In this document: positions 8,843 through 16,540 of the stretch, piece after piece | Layout: the number at the start of each line of letters is the position of its first letter | Position numbering within the stretch: the stretch's first letter is position 1 | From: Methylobacterium sp. J-070 | Lineage (GTDB): Bacteria; Pseudomonadota; Alphaproteobacteria; Rhizobiales; Beijerinckiaceae | Direction of reading: 5' to 3' | Length of the DNA: 46,530 nt | Assembly (NCBI RefSeq): GCF_022829385.1 | Contig: NZ_JAKSXX010000026.1 | Span: 1-46,530 of the forward strand | Made by a program: the position numbers and the translations under genes | Notes under the pieces: generated by a model | Seen by the model: only the letters and a program-made list of their open reading frames with translations | Told to the model about the DNA's origin: nothing | Databases searched by the model: none

Positions 8843-9178
8843 TCAGATCGCCATGCGGACGATTTCCAGGTAGGCCGACACGACCTTGTCGCGGATCGCC
8901 ACCGCGGTCTGGAGCGTCTGCTCGGCCGACATGACCGCCTCGACCACCGACTGGGTCGAGGCCTTGCCCTGGATCCCCGAGATCGCGGTCGCTTCGCCGG
9001 TCTTCACGGTGTCGCGCATGTGACCGGCGACCTGGGCCATGAGATCGCCGAAGCTGGCGGCGCCCGCCGCGGGGGCGGTCTGCCGGACCCCCGGTATCGC
9101 GAGGCCGAAGTCGCTCGGCCCGAAGACGGAGGTCTTGTCGGACGTGCTTGCGAGGGCGGCGAGAGACTGAAGCATCAC
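8843..9178 (-). CDS. fliE: MS ring-rod junction protein FliE
   Basis: FliE is a small export substrate (111 residues) that joins the MS ring to the proximal rod. The C-terminal half carries the family motif: STQSVVEAVMSAEQTLQTAV, then IRDKVVSAYLEIVRMAI. It overlaps flgC by 4 bases, so the two are likely translated together. Confidence 0.95.
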   Translation of the reverse strand: MMLQSLAALASTSDKTSVFGPSDFGLAIPGVRQTAPAAGAASFGDLMAQVAGHMRDTVKTGEATAISGIQGKASTQSVVEAVMSAEQTLQTAVAIRDKVVSAYLEIVRMAI

Positions 9179-9591
9179 GTCCTCAGCAGTTCGATGATGC
9201 CGGCGACCATCGAGCGGGTCTGCTTGATCATCTGCAGATTGGCCTCGTAGGACCGGTTGGCCTCCCGCATGTCGGCCATCTCGATCAGCATGTTCACGTT
9301 CGGCAGCTTGACGTTGCCGTTCTGATCCGCCGCCGGATGGCCGGGATCGTACTCGACCCGGAACGGCGCCTTGTCCTCGCCGATCTGGCGGACCGCGACG
9401 GCCGCGGTCCCGGAGGCGCGGTCGAGGGCGGTGCGGAACGTGATCGTCTTGCGCGTGTAGGGATCCGAGCCCGCCGTCTGCCCCGTCGACTGGGCGTTGG
9501 CGATGTTCTCCGCGATGACCCGCATGCGCTCGGACTGGGCCCCCATGCCGGAGCCGGCGATCCGCGAGGAGGCGACCAGGGGATCGATCAC
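9175..9591 (-). CDS. flgC: Proximal rod protein FlgC
   Basis: FlgC (138 residues) is a proximal rod subunit. The N-terminal motif IAGSGMGAQSERMRVIAENI with ANAQSTG is conserved. So is the C-terminal stretch VNMLIEMADMREANRSYEAN, followed by LQMIKQTRSMVAGIIELL. It overlaps flgB upstream and fliE downstream, forming the usual flgB-flgC-fliE block. Confidence 0.97.
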   Translation of the reverse strand: MIDPLVASSRIAGSGMGAQSERMRVIAENIANAQSTGQTAGSDPYTRKTITFRTALDRASGTAAVAVRQIGEDKAPFRVEYDPGHPAADQNGNVKLPNVNMLIEMADMREANRSYEANLQMIKQTRSMVAGIIELLRT

Positions 9592-9974
9592 TGCCCGCTC
9601 CTCACGCTCATGGCCAGCATCCGGTTGAACGACTTGACGATGCCGCCGTTGAGGGCCTGATCCCGGCTCACCTCGCCGGCCTTCATCAGCTGTTCCTCGA
9701 TGTTGACCGAGTTGCCGGAATGCACGACGTCCCAGCCGTCCGAGGAGGCCGCCCGGGCCGGCCGCGCGCCGGGCCCGTCGATCTCCAGGTGGCTGGCATG
9801 CGTGGCCGCCATCGACAGGGCGGTCTTGTTCAGCACGTCCCTGAACGGGGTCAGGTCCCGGGCCTGGTAGCCGGGCGTGTTGACGTTGGCGACGTTCCCC
9901 GAGATCACGGCCTGGCGCGCCGTGAGGTGCTGCAGCTGCCGGGATGCGAGATTGAACAGGAAGATCGGGTTCAT
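9588..9974 (-). CDS. flgB: Proximal rod protein FlgB
   Basis: FlgB (128 residues) is a proximal rod subunit. It starts MNPIFLFNLASRQLQHLTAR and has SGNVANVNTPGYQARDLTPF, the standard FlgB N-terminal motif. The C-terminal NSVNIEEQLMKAGEVSRDQA and the final MLAMSVRSGQ are also typical. The start at 9974 matches homologues; the frame remains open well upstream, but that part is not conserved. It is the first gene of the flgB-to-fliP run. The 221 bases between it and ftcR probably hold its promoter. Confidence 0.96.
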   Translation of the reverse strand: MNPIFLFNLASRQLQHLTARQAVISGNVANVNTPGYQARDLTPFRDVLNKTALSMAATHASHLEIDGPGARPARAASSDGWDVVHSGNSVNIEEQLMKAGEVSRDQALNGGIVKSFNRMLAMSVRSGQ

Positions 9975-10195
9975 GACCGGTCGGCTTTCCGTCTTGGCGA
10001 ATGCGAGGCGGTTCCCGGCGTCGGGGGACCGACCCCCGCCCGCCGCGTTGGGTGGGTGGCCCGCTCTGGCGTGACAGTTCGCTGTCGGCGGATCTTTGCG
10101 CGGGCTGTCTTGTCCGAAGCTTGCGGTGGTGCGGGCCTGGCTGGCCAGGATCGTCCGGCTCAGGGCGCCGGGCCGGACAGCGCAGGCCGGCCCGA
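9975..10195 (-). promoter_or_regulatory. Intergenic region between ftcR and flgB
   Basis: This gene-free gap probably holds the flgB operon promoter. A short hairpin (10022-10027 with 10033-10038) and the ftcR-distal hairpin at 10169-10194 are visible. No convincing -35/-10 pair was found. Confidence 0.3.
10169..10194 (-). terminator. Hairpin right after the ftcR stop codon
   Basis: A perfect 8-bp G+C stem (10169-10176 with 10187-10194, 10-nt loop) begins one base after the ftcR stop. There is no T run after it on the minus strand, so it may be an RNA-stabilising hairpin or a weak or Rho-assisted terminator rather than a classical one. Confidence 0.35.
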
Positions 10196-10879
10196 TCAGT
10201 TCACGAAGGCGTATCCGAGATAGCGCCGCACCTCGATCGGATCGAAGCTCAGTTTCTGCCGAAGCTTCTTCCGAAGCTTGCTGATGTGCCCCTCGATCAC
10301 GCTCTCGTCCACGTCGTCGGTGAAGGCGCCGTAGACCGCGTTGAACACCTGCTCTTTGGTCATCCGGCGTCCGCGGTTGCGCACCAGGAATTCGAGGATC
10401 TGGCGCTCGCGCCGCGGCAGCGTGATCTTCTCGCCGTCGATGTCCGGGTCGCGGCCGTCGAAATAGACCTTCAGCCGTGCCGTCCGATCCGCCATCGCGG
10501 TGTCCTTGGCGGACTCGCGCTGCGACCGCCGCCAGACCGCCTCGGTCCGGGCGAGGATCTCGCGGACATGAACCGGCTTGCGGACGACGTCGTCGATACC
10601 GGATCCGAAGAGCTGCAGGGTCTCGGTCAGGCAGCGCGTCTCGATCATCGCGATGATCGGCGCGCTCGACCGCTTCTGGATCAGCTCCGGCCATTCCGAT
10701 CGCTGCGCGCAGTCGCCCAGGAGGAAGCCCTGGACCGCATCGAGATCCGTCCCGGGCGCGGTCTGCAGCCAGTCCTTGAAATCGGAGGCCAGTAATCCGA
10801 CTGAAGAAACACCTTCTCTACAAAAATTGGCGACATATCCATCTGTCACCATCGGTCTCTCATCGACAATGACGTACAT
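10196..10879 (-). CDS. ftcR: FtcR-type flagellar transcriptional regulator
   Basis: This is an OmpR-class orphan response regulator of 227 residues. From memory, the N terminus MYVIVDERPMVTDGYVANF and the block GIDDVVRKPVHVREILAR match Brucella FtcR, the master activator of flagellar genes. The receiver domain is atypical: the usual phospho-acceptor region reads GFLLGDC rather than a conserved Asp motif. The C-terminal winged helix is well formed, with ITLPRRERQILEFLVRNRGR and ESVIEGHISKLRKKLRQKLS. The start at 10879 was chosen to match the family; an ATG at 10924 would add 15 residues. It has no histidine kinase neighbour. It is divergent from the heparinase-like gene and sits just upstream of flgB. 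Confidence 0.87.
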   Translation of the reverse strand: MYVIVDERPMVTDGYVANFCREGVSSVGLLASDFKDWLQTAPGTDLDAVQGFLLGDCAQRSEWPELIQKRSSAPIIAMIETRCLTETLQLFGSGIDDVVRKPVHVREILARTEAVWRRSQRESAKDTAMADRTARLKVYFDGRDPDIDGEKITLPRRERQILEFLVRNRGRRMTKEQVFNAVYGAFTDDVDESVIEGHISKLRKKLRQKLSFDPIEVRRYLGYAFVN

Positions 10880-11186
10880 TGTCCAAAGATCCTTTCCGTC
10901 AATAACGCAGTAATTGATGGTCAAGACGCTGGGTGATTGAGTTACTGCGACGTGTTATGCAAGGCTGAACCAAATGGAACGGTGGGTCAACAATTTGACG
11001 GCATCGTTGTTGTCCGCGTCGATCTTCAAAAACATAGAAAAAATTCAAGATCCATGGCGAAGTTGAGAGCATTTTGACAAAAATTATACGCACGATCACT
11101 GATCGGGAACAACATAGATCTGTCATGCTGCGGTATCGCTGCGGCGGTCTGGTGCCGCGCCGGCCTCGAGAGTTTCGCCTGATCCG
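10880..11186. promoter_or_regulatory. A+T-rich divergent control region between ftcR and the heparinase-like gene
   Basis: This 307-base gap is much more A+T-rich than its surroundings. On the plus strand TTGAGA (11063-11068) stands 16 bases before TATACG (11085-11090), a fair promoter for the downstream gene at 11187. Immediately after it lies a small palindrome, CGATCA-C-TGATCG (11093-11105), placed where an operator would sit. No clear ftcR promoter was picked out. Confidence 0.4.
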
Positions 11187-13841
11187 ATGCACGAACGACA
11201 CGCTCTGAGGCCCGCATCGGCGCGAGCGGATGCCGGCGCACCCCACCCGGCCGCCACGGACCACGTCGTCGGCAACCGGAATCGCTGGTCGCGGGTGGTC
11301 CTCGCCTTCGCGGGCCTCGCCGCGGACCAGTGGTATGAGTTCGGCGCATGCATGCTCTGCGAGTCCGTGGAGGCGGCCGCCGCCGCCAAGGACTTCGCGG
11401 CGATCGGCCTCGCCTTCCTCGCCGAGGACCGGTCGGAGATCGATTTCGCGCATGTGCCGGGGCTGGCCCGGACCTCCATGGATGCACACGGAGACTGGCT
11501 CGCCGGGCCCGGGGCGGGCGATGGCGCGCGCGTCCTCCCGGTCCGGCGCCGCTTCTACCTTCCCGACCCCGCCGCCGAGGTGGCGGTCGTCATCCGGAGC
11601 TGGCGCAACACCCGGCCGTTCCGAATCATCGACCCGGAGATAAGGCCGGCCGGGCCCGGCGCAGCCCCGCCGGCGGACGCGGTTTTGCCGCCGGCGGGCC
11701 GGCTGACGCGGGACGGCCGGATCCGCCTCGGTGTCCGGCCCGTCTGGTTCCGGCACGGGCTCGTCCCGGGCCGCGGCCTCGTCGTCAAGGGGCAGGTGCT
11801 CGCGCGGGGGCCGTCGCAGGGCGCCCTGGCCCGAATCGTCTTCCGCGACGCGCGCGGCGGCCCGCTCCCGCCGCCCTACCCCGACACCCTGGCCACGCTG
11901 GCAAACCCCGCCTTCCTGGACATCCCGGTCCATCGGCAGGCCTATCGCTTCACCTTGAAGATCTCACCGCCGCCGCAGGCCGCGACCCTGGAGATCGGCT
12001 TCGCCGTCTGGGAGGCGGGCGCGGACCTCGCCCTGGCGGGGCCGCCGGACGTGTTCCTCGACGACGACCTGAGGCTGGCGGACCTGGCGGACGACGCGGA
12101 TCCGGGCGCCGGGGCGTTCCTGGCGCGGCTGCTCGGCCGCCTCGGCGGCTCCGGGGCGGAGGGTGCCGCCCCCCCGGCGTCGATCCGGCCCTACCTCGAT
12201 CCCGCCCGCCTGGCGGAAAGGCCTTCGCCGCTGCGCGGCTTCGCGCGCCTGCGCGACGGACGCGCCGCGTGCGTCCTCGCGGAGGGGGCGGTCCGGATCG
12301 CGCCCCAGCCGGCCTGGACGCTCCCGGAGGTGCCAGACTGGGCGGCCGATCCGTTCCGGTCGCGGGCGTGGCGGCTGGCGTTCCAGTCCCTCGCCTGGGC
12401 CGGCGCCGCCGCCGAGGACCCGGACCGCGGGGTTCGCGCGGGCGCGGTCGCCGCCGCCGTGTCGTGGTCCCGGGCGAATCCCTGGGGCCGGCCGGCGGAC
12501 GGGCTGAGCCTGCATCCGGCCTGCATGGCGCTGCGTCTCGAGGCGATGCTGGGCCTGCTGGGGGCCGCCACGCAGGACCCGGCGGCGGGTCTCGCGGTCG
12601 AGACCCTGGGCGGCGAGGTCGTCCGGCACGCCGCGGCCCTGGCGGAGATCCTCGCCCAGCACACGGTGGCGGGATCGCTGCTGGATGTTCAGGTCGCCGC
12701 CGCCCTGCTGTCGGCCGGTCTCGCCCTCCCGGATTTCCCGATGGCGCGGCACTGGACCGATCTGGCCGCCACCGCCCTGCGCGGCGGCTTCGCGGCGCTG
12801 ATCGGGCCCGACGGCACCGTGGCGGAGCCGTCCTATCACCGCAGCCTGGAACTCCTCACCCTCGCGATCGCCCTCGCGCCCGCCCTGAGCGGCCGGCCGG
12901 ATCTGGCCGCCCTCGCCGAACTCCTCGACCAGCGCCTCCCCAGGGTCTGGGCCGGCCTCGCCGCGCTGATCGAGCCGGACGGCGCCCTCCCCCCGTTCGA
13001 CGACGCCCCCGATCACCCCGACCGGACGGGCTGGCTGCGGCGGCTGGCGGCGTCGCGGGCCTGGCCCGAGGCGCCGTCCGCTGTGCCGGGGCCGGCGGGC
13101 GGCGGGCCGAGCCCCTCCGACGCGGGCCGGCCCGGCACCCTCGCGGTGCGCAGGCCGGACGACGGGGCGGGATGGTCCGCCTTCACGGCGGATTTCTCCG
13201 AGCAGGTCCATCCGCAGGATCACCGGGATTGCACCGCGTTCACCTTCGCCACCGGCGGCCTGCGCTGGATCACCGAGGGGGCGGGCCGGCACGCGGTGAC
13301 GGCCCGGGCGCACAACGTCGTCATCCCGGACGGCCGCGAGCCGGGGGCGGGCGGGGCCTTCGCCCGCGCCCCCGTCCGGCTGGGCGCGGCCACCCTGCAC
13401 CGCATCGAGACCGGCGTGCACGGGCCGGATTATGGGCACCTCCGCGCCTTCGTCCTGCTGGAGGATCTCTCCGGCCTGGCCGTCCTCGACCGGTTCCTGG
13501 CCGGGGACCGTCCCGTCTCGGTCGAGGGGTTCCTGCATTTCGACCCGTCCGCGGCGGTCGCCCTCGACGCGTCCCGGCGGGTGTTCTGCCTGCGCGGCCA
13601 GCGGCAGCTGCACGTGGTGCCCCACACCGTCTCCGGGCGTCTCGCCGACCTGGCGGTGAGCCGCGCCTGGGCCGGTCCGGGATCGAATCACGGGGCGTCG
13701 GGCGGCGCCGTGGTCCGCTACGGATTGTCGGGCGTGCGGAGCGTGGCCGGCGGCGTGCTGATCGCCGCGTCGGCGGACAGCCTGAGCCGCCTCGCGCGGG
13801 CGGTGGAGGACGACGCGTTCCGGCAAGCCTTCGCGGACTGA
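11187..13841 (+). CDS. Heparinase II/III-family protein (polysaccharide lyase-like)
   Basis: This is a large protein of up to 884 residues. The middle looks like the alpha-toroid of heparinase II/III and alginate lyases (about residues 390-640): DPFRSRAWRLAFQSLAWAG, an ANPWGRPADG block and then PDGTVAEPSYHRSLELL. The C-terminal beta-sandwich has HPQDHRDCTAFTFATGGLRW with ARAHNVVIPDG, matching the Heparinase_II_III C domain. The N-terminal 300 or so residues look like a beta-rich domain that could not be assigned. No signal peptide is evident, so the site of action is unclear. Several ATG codons near 11187-11350 could serve as the start. The family usually acts in exopolysaccharide turnover. 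Its place between flagellar operons, on the opposite strand, is odd. It has the same high G+C as its neighbours, so it does not look recently acquired. Confidence 0.72.
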   Translation: MHERHALRPASARADAGAPHPAATDHVVGNRNRWSRVVLAFAGLAADQWYEFGACMLCESVEAAAAAKDFAAIGLAFLAEDRSEIDFAHVPGLARTSMDAHGDWLAGPGAGDGARVLPVRRRFYLPDPAAEVAVVIRSWRNTRPFRIIDPEIRPAGPGAAPPADAVLPPAGRLTRDGRIRLGVRPVWFRHGLVPGRGLVVKGQVLARGPSQGALARIVFRDARGGPLPPPYPDTLATLANPAFLDIPVHRQAYRFTLKISPPPQAATLEIGFAVWEAGADLALAGPPDVFLDDDLRLADLADDADPGAGAFLARLLGRLGGSGAEGAAPPASIRPYLDPARLAERPSPLRGFARLRDGRAACVLAEGAVRIAPQPAWTLPEVPDWAADPFRSRAWRLAFQSLAWAGAAAEDPDRGVRAGAVAAAVSWSRANPWGRPADGLSLHPACMALRLEAMLGLLGAATQDPAAGLAVETLGGEVVRHAAALAEILAQHTVAGSLLDVQVAAALLSAGLALPDFPMARHWTDLAATALRGGFAALIGPDGTVAEPSYHRSLELLTLAIALAPALSGRPDLAALAELLDQRLPRVWAGLAALIEPDGALPPFDDAPDHPDRTGWLRRLAASRAWPEAPSAVPGPAGGGPSPSDAGRPGTLAVRRPDDGAGWSAFTADFSEQVHPQDHRDCTAFTFATGGLRWITEGAGRHAVTARAHNVVIPDGREPGAGGAFARAPVRLGAATLHRIETGVHGPDYGHLRAFVLLEDLSGLAVLDRFLAGDRPVSVEGFLHFDPSAAVALDASRRVFCLRGQRQLHVVPHTVSGRLADLAVSRAWAGPGSNHGASGGAVVRYGLSGVRSVAGGVLIAASADSLSRLARAVEDDAFRQAFAD

Positions 13842-13982
13842 CGCGCCCGCGCGGCGGACGCGACCGGGGCTGCGGCGGTCCCTGCATCCGGTCCGCGCCA
13901 CCGCGCCGGGACCCCGGACAGCCCGCGGCGGCACCCGGTCGACGGTCAACGCGGCCGCCGGGTCGGGCCGCCGCGCATCCGC

Positions 13983-14432
13983 CTAGCTGCGGATGTCCTT
14001 CCTGGTGACGAAGTTGAAGTTCTCGACCATCACGTCCTTGACGATGTCGGAACCCAGCCGCTCATTGACCCGCCGCTTGATCTCCTCCAGGCGCCTGTTG
14101 ATGTCGTACTTCTTGAGATTGCGAAAATCGAGGTCGCCGTCGCCGTAGATTTGCCGGAACGATTCGTCCATCACGAACGGCGCCGGCGTCACGCCCATGC
14201 CCTTGATGAGGTGCGAATCGGCCGTGAAGATCATCGTGGCCATGACGTAGCCCTGGACGCTGCCCTCGGCGATGATCGGAATGTTGAGCGGGCGCAGCTT
14301 CTGGTAGATCAGGCCCTCCAGGTACTCCTCGGCCTTCGGCTTGGGCAGGGCCGGCAACCAGGTGATCACCGCGAAGCTGGACAGGACCGTGATCGCGCAG
14401 ATCCAGAGTCCGGTGACGACGATCCGGGTCAC
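13983..14432 (-). CDS. Conserved membrane-anchored protein of the flagellar cluster (FliL-like topology)
   Basis: This 149-residue protein of unproven role has one N-terminal membrane helix (about residues 6-28, GLWICAITVLSSFAVITWLP) and a soluble, probably periplasmic domain with EGSVQGYVMATMIFTADSHL, FVMDESFRQIYGDGDLDF and a C-terminal VNERLGSDIVKDVMVENFNF. The shape (anchor plus about 115 residues ending in a VxxVxVExFN strand) recalls FliL, but sequence similarity to the FliL at 4437 is slight. It is the last gene of a block with FlgN-like, FlgJ-like and FliJ-like genes, 6 bases after the FlgN-like gene. It may be a basal-body or stator accessory; that is inference. Confidence 0.65.
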   Translation of the reverse strand: MTRIVVTGLWICAITVLSSFAVITWLPALPKPKAEEYLEGLIYQKLRPLNIPIIAEGSVQGYVMATMIFTADSHLIKGMGVTPAPFVMDESFRQIYGDGDLDFRNLKKYDINRRLEEIKRRVNERLGSDIVKDVMVENFNFVTRKDIRS

Positions 14433-14438
14433 GGGCGA

Positions 14439-14774
14439 TCACTCCTGGAAGCGCAGGGCGGCGGAGTAGGTGCCGTCGGATTCCGCGCTCTGGATCATGG
14501 TCGAGACGATATCCGAGACCTCCTGCATGGCGCGCAGCTGGATGCCGAGGAGTTCGTGGTTGCGCCGGAGCTTGCCGCGGAGGCGTTCCAGGCAGTCGAT
14601 CTCCGGGGGGCTGAGCTGCGTGCCATCGACCGCCCGGCCGAGACGCGCGAGTTCCACCAGACTCTGGCTCTTGCGCCGGTTGAACTCGTCCTGCTCCCGC
14701 AGGTCGTGCGCCGCGAGCGCGGCGGTCTCGGCATCGATAATGGATTCGAGGCGGCTCAGGGATGACAGCAGCAT
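14439..14774 (-). CDS. flgN: FlgN-like flagellar export chaperone
   Basis: This 111-residue, almost fully helical protein starts MLLSSLSRLESIIDAETAAL, has a charged coiled coil (NRRKSQSLVELARLG, LERLRGKLRRNHELLG) and ends with SAESDGTYSAALRFQE. Size, helical profile and the C-terminal DGTYS motif match alphaproteobacterial FlgN-type chaperones, which escort the hook-junction proteins FlgK and FlgL. Those partners are encoded at 20.7-23.3 kb. The assignment is by resemblance. Confidence 0.6.
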   Translation of the reverse strand: MLLSSLSRLESIIDAETAALAAHDLREQDEFNRRKSQSLVELARLGRAVDGTQLSPPEIDCLERLRGKLRRNHELLGIQLRAMQEVSDIVSTMIQSAESDGTYSAALRFQE

Positions 14775-14800
14775 GGTCCGGGTCCGTTGAAGGGGCGCTC

Positions 14801-15277
14801 TCAGGCCGTCGGCGTCCGGCCGCCGGGCGCCGGCTCGCCCGATCCGGGATGCGCGGCGTCGATCATCCGGGCGATGCCGATGCCGCCGGCCTTGGCGAGC
14901 TGGGCGCCGAGCTGCTCCGCCAGCATCGACTTCCAGATCGCCCCGGCATTGCCCTTGCCGAACACCGCCGCGGCCCCCTGCGGCAGCATCGAATCGACGA
15001 AGCTCTGCAGGACGAAGGCCTCGAATTGCTGGGCCGGGCTCCCCTTGGGACGCGGGGCCGCGAGGGTCGCGGCGGTGCGGAAGCGGGTCAGCACCGTGTC
15101 GGGGCTCGGCTGCGCCATGGCGGGGACGCCGGGCCGGCCGGCCGCGGCCGCGCCGAGCGCGTCGGCGAAGGTCGCCGGGGCGCCCTGCGCGAGAGTGCTG
15201 ACGGCCGCCTGATAGCGGGCCGGGTCGGCGGCGCGCGCCACGTCAAGGACGATGTCGGAGGGCGGTTGGACGCTCAC
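14801..15277 (-). CDS. flgJ: FlgJ-type rod-binding protein
   Basis: This 158-residue protein ends in a rod-binding domain: AQQFEAFVLQSFVDSMLPQG, then GNAGAIWKSMLAEQLGAQLA and KAGGIGIARMI, the hallmark of the FlgJ N-terminal domain that caps the growing rod. It lacks the muramidase domain found in enteric FlgJ, as is usual in alphaproteobacteria. The first 80 residues are variable and Ala-rich. It overlaps the FliJ-like gene upstream by 4 bases. Confidence 0.82.
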   Translation of the reverse strand: MSVQPPSDIVLDVARAADPARYQAAVSTLAQGAPATFADALGAAAAGRPGVPAMAQPSPDTVLTRFRTAATLAAPRPKGSPAQQFEAFVLQSFVDSMLPQGAAAVFGKGNAGAIWKSMLAEQLGAQLAKAGGIGIARMIDAAHPGSGEPAPGGRTPTA

Positions 15278-15786
15278 GGCACGCTCGTATCCGGATGGGC
15301 GGGACCGCGACCGGCCTGGTCTTCGGGGCCGGTCGAACCCTGCGCGGTGGCGGGACTATCGGGCTCGTCCGGATGCCTATCCGGCTTGGCTGGCGGGAGG
15401 CTTGCCTCGGCGGTGGAGAGGCGGTCGAGCCGCTCGGCCCAGTCGCGCTTCTCCAGGTGCTGCCGGTGCTCGGCTTCGAGGCGGCCGGTCCACAGCTCGG
15501 TCTGCCGGTGCTGGCTTGCCCGCTCGAGGAGCTTCCGCGCGGAGACCTCCCGCTCGGCCCGCAGTCCCTGGGCCGTGACCGCGAGGCTCTTCAGGCGCGG
15601 GATCGCGGTCGCCCGGAGCGGCTCGTGGAACGCGGAGGCCTCGTTGAGCGCGCGAATCAGATCCGCCTGCGCGGCGTCGGCCGCCTGAACCCGGCGCTCC
15701 AGGACGGCGAGTTCCCGCTCGGCGAGCTGGCGCATCCGGTCCTGGAGGCGCAGGAGCCGCGTGGCCCGGCGGAGCCGCGTCTGCAT
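15274..15786 (-). CDS. fliJ: FliJ-like coiled-coil protein
   Basis: The 170-residue protein is a long charged coiled coil over residues 1-125 (RLLRLQDRMRQLAERELAVL, RKLLERASQHRQTELWTGRL, HLEKRDWAERLDRL) followed by a Pro/Asp-rich tail. FliJ, the central stalk of the FliI ATPase, has the same size and architecture, and the position next to fliR, flhA and a rod-binding protein supports this. Primary sequence is poorly conserved in the family, so the call rests on shape and context. It starts one base after fliR ends. Confidence 0.6.
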   Translation of the reverse strand: MQTRLRRATRLLRLQDRMRQLAERELAVLERRVQAADAAQADLIRALNEASAFHEPLRATAIPRLKSLAVTAQGLRAEREVSARKLLERASQHRQTELWTGRLEAEHRQHLEKRDWAERLDRLSTAEASLPPAKPDRHPDEPDSPATAQGSTGPEDQAGRGPAHPDTSVP

Positions 15787-15787
15787 G

Positions 15788-16534
15788 TCAGCCCCTCCTG
15801 AGCCAGTGCTCGTAGGCGCCGATGAACTGCGCGAGCATGTCGTTGGAGAGGAACATCAGCAGGAGCAGGCCGCCGAACAGGACGAACGGGGTCGCGATGA
15901 AGAAGACCGGGATCTGCGGCGTGAGCTTGTTGGCAAGCCCCATGGCGAGGTTCACCAGCACGGAATAGATCACGAACGGGCTCGTCACCCGCACGGCCAT
16001 GATGAACGCCTCGGTGATCCGGTCGACGAAGCCCGCCAGCATCGGCCCCGCTCCGAACGGGGTCCCGGCCGGGATGCGGTCGTAGGAGGCGACCAGGCCG
16101 CGCAGCAGCTCCCAGTGCAGATCCATGGCGAAGATCAGCATCGTCGCCGCGATCATGACCAGCGATCCGGCCAGCGACACCCCCTCGCTCTCGGCGACCG
16201 GGTTGCCCGGGATGCCGCCGAGGCCGATCATGGTCGCCAGGGCGCTCGCCATCGTCTCGAGGGCGAAATGGAAGGCCCGGCCGAAGAAGCCGATGGCGAG
16301 GCCGGTGAGCGTCTCGCAGCCGATCCACCACAGGGTGTCGGCCGGCGCGGCGTCCCGCAGCTGCGTGCCGAACTTCGGCAGCAGCAGCGGCGCCACCGCG
16401 AGGGTCACCGTCAGGGCGATGAACAGGCGGACGCGCTGGGCCACCCGGGTGCTCGACAGGCCCGGGGCGACCATCAGGCAGCCGCCGACGCGGCAGAAGA
16501 TCACGAACACGCCGAGGAGCGCCTCCGGGATCAT
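15788..16534 (-). CDS. fliR: Flagellar export-gate protein FliR
   Basis: FliR (248 residues) completes the FliP-FliQ-FliR export channel. It is polytopic with about six hydrophobic segments: LLGVFVIFCRVGGCLMVAPG at the N terminus, RVRLFIALTVTLAVAPLLLP, GLAIGFFGRAFHFALETMAS, then the conserved Leu/Ile-rich core and FVLFGGLLLLMFLSNDMLAQ near the C terminus. The length is slightly short but within range. It starts 6 bases after the flhA stop. Confidence 0.96.
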   Translation of the reverse strand: MIPEALLGVFVIFCRVGGCLMVAPGLSSTRVAQRVRLFIALTVTLAVAPLLLPKFGTQLRDAAPADTLWWIGCETLTGLAIGFFGRAFHFALETMASALATMIGLGGIPGNPVAESEGVSLAGSLVMIAATMLIFAMDLHWELLRGLVASYDRIPAGTPFGAGPMLAGFVDRITEAFIMAVRVTSPFVIYSVLVNLAMGLANKLTPQIPVFFIATPFVLFGGLLLLMFLSNDMLAQFIGAYEHWLRRG

Positions 16535-16540
16535 CGGCGG

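Noticed and set aside
11348..14008. A second long plus-strand frame over the heparinase-like gene
   Set aside because: It is an Arg/Gly/Pro-rich shadow in another frame. The 11187-13841 frame carries the recognisable heparinase motifs.
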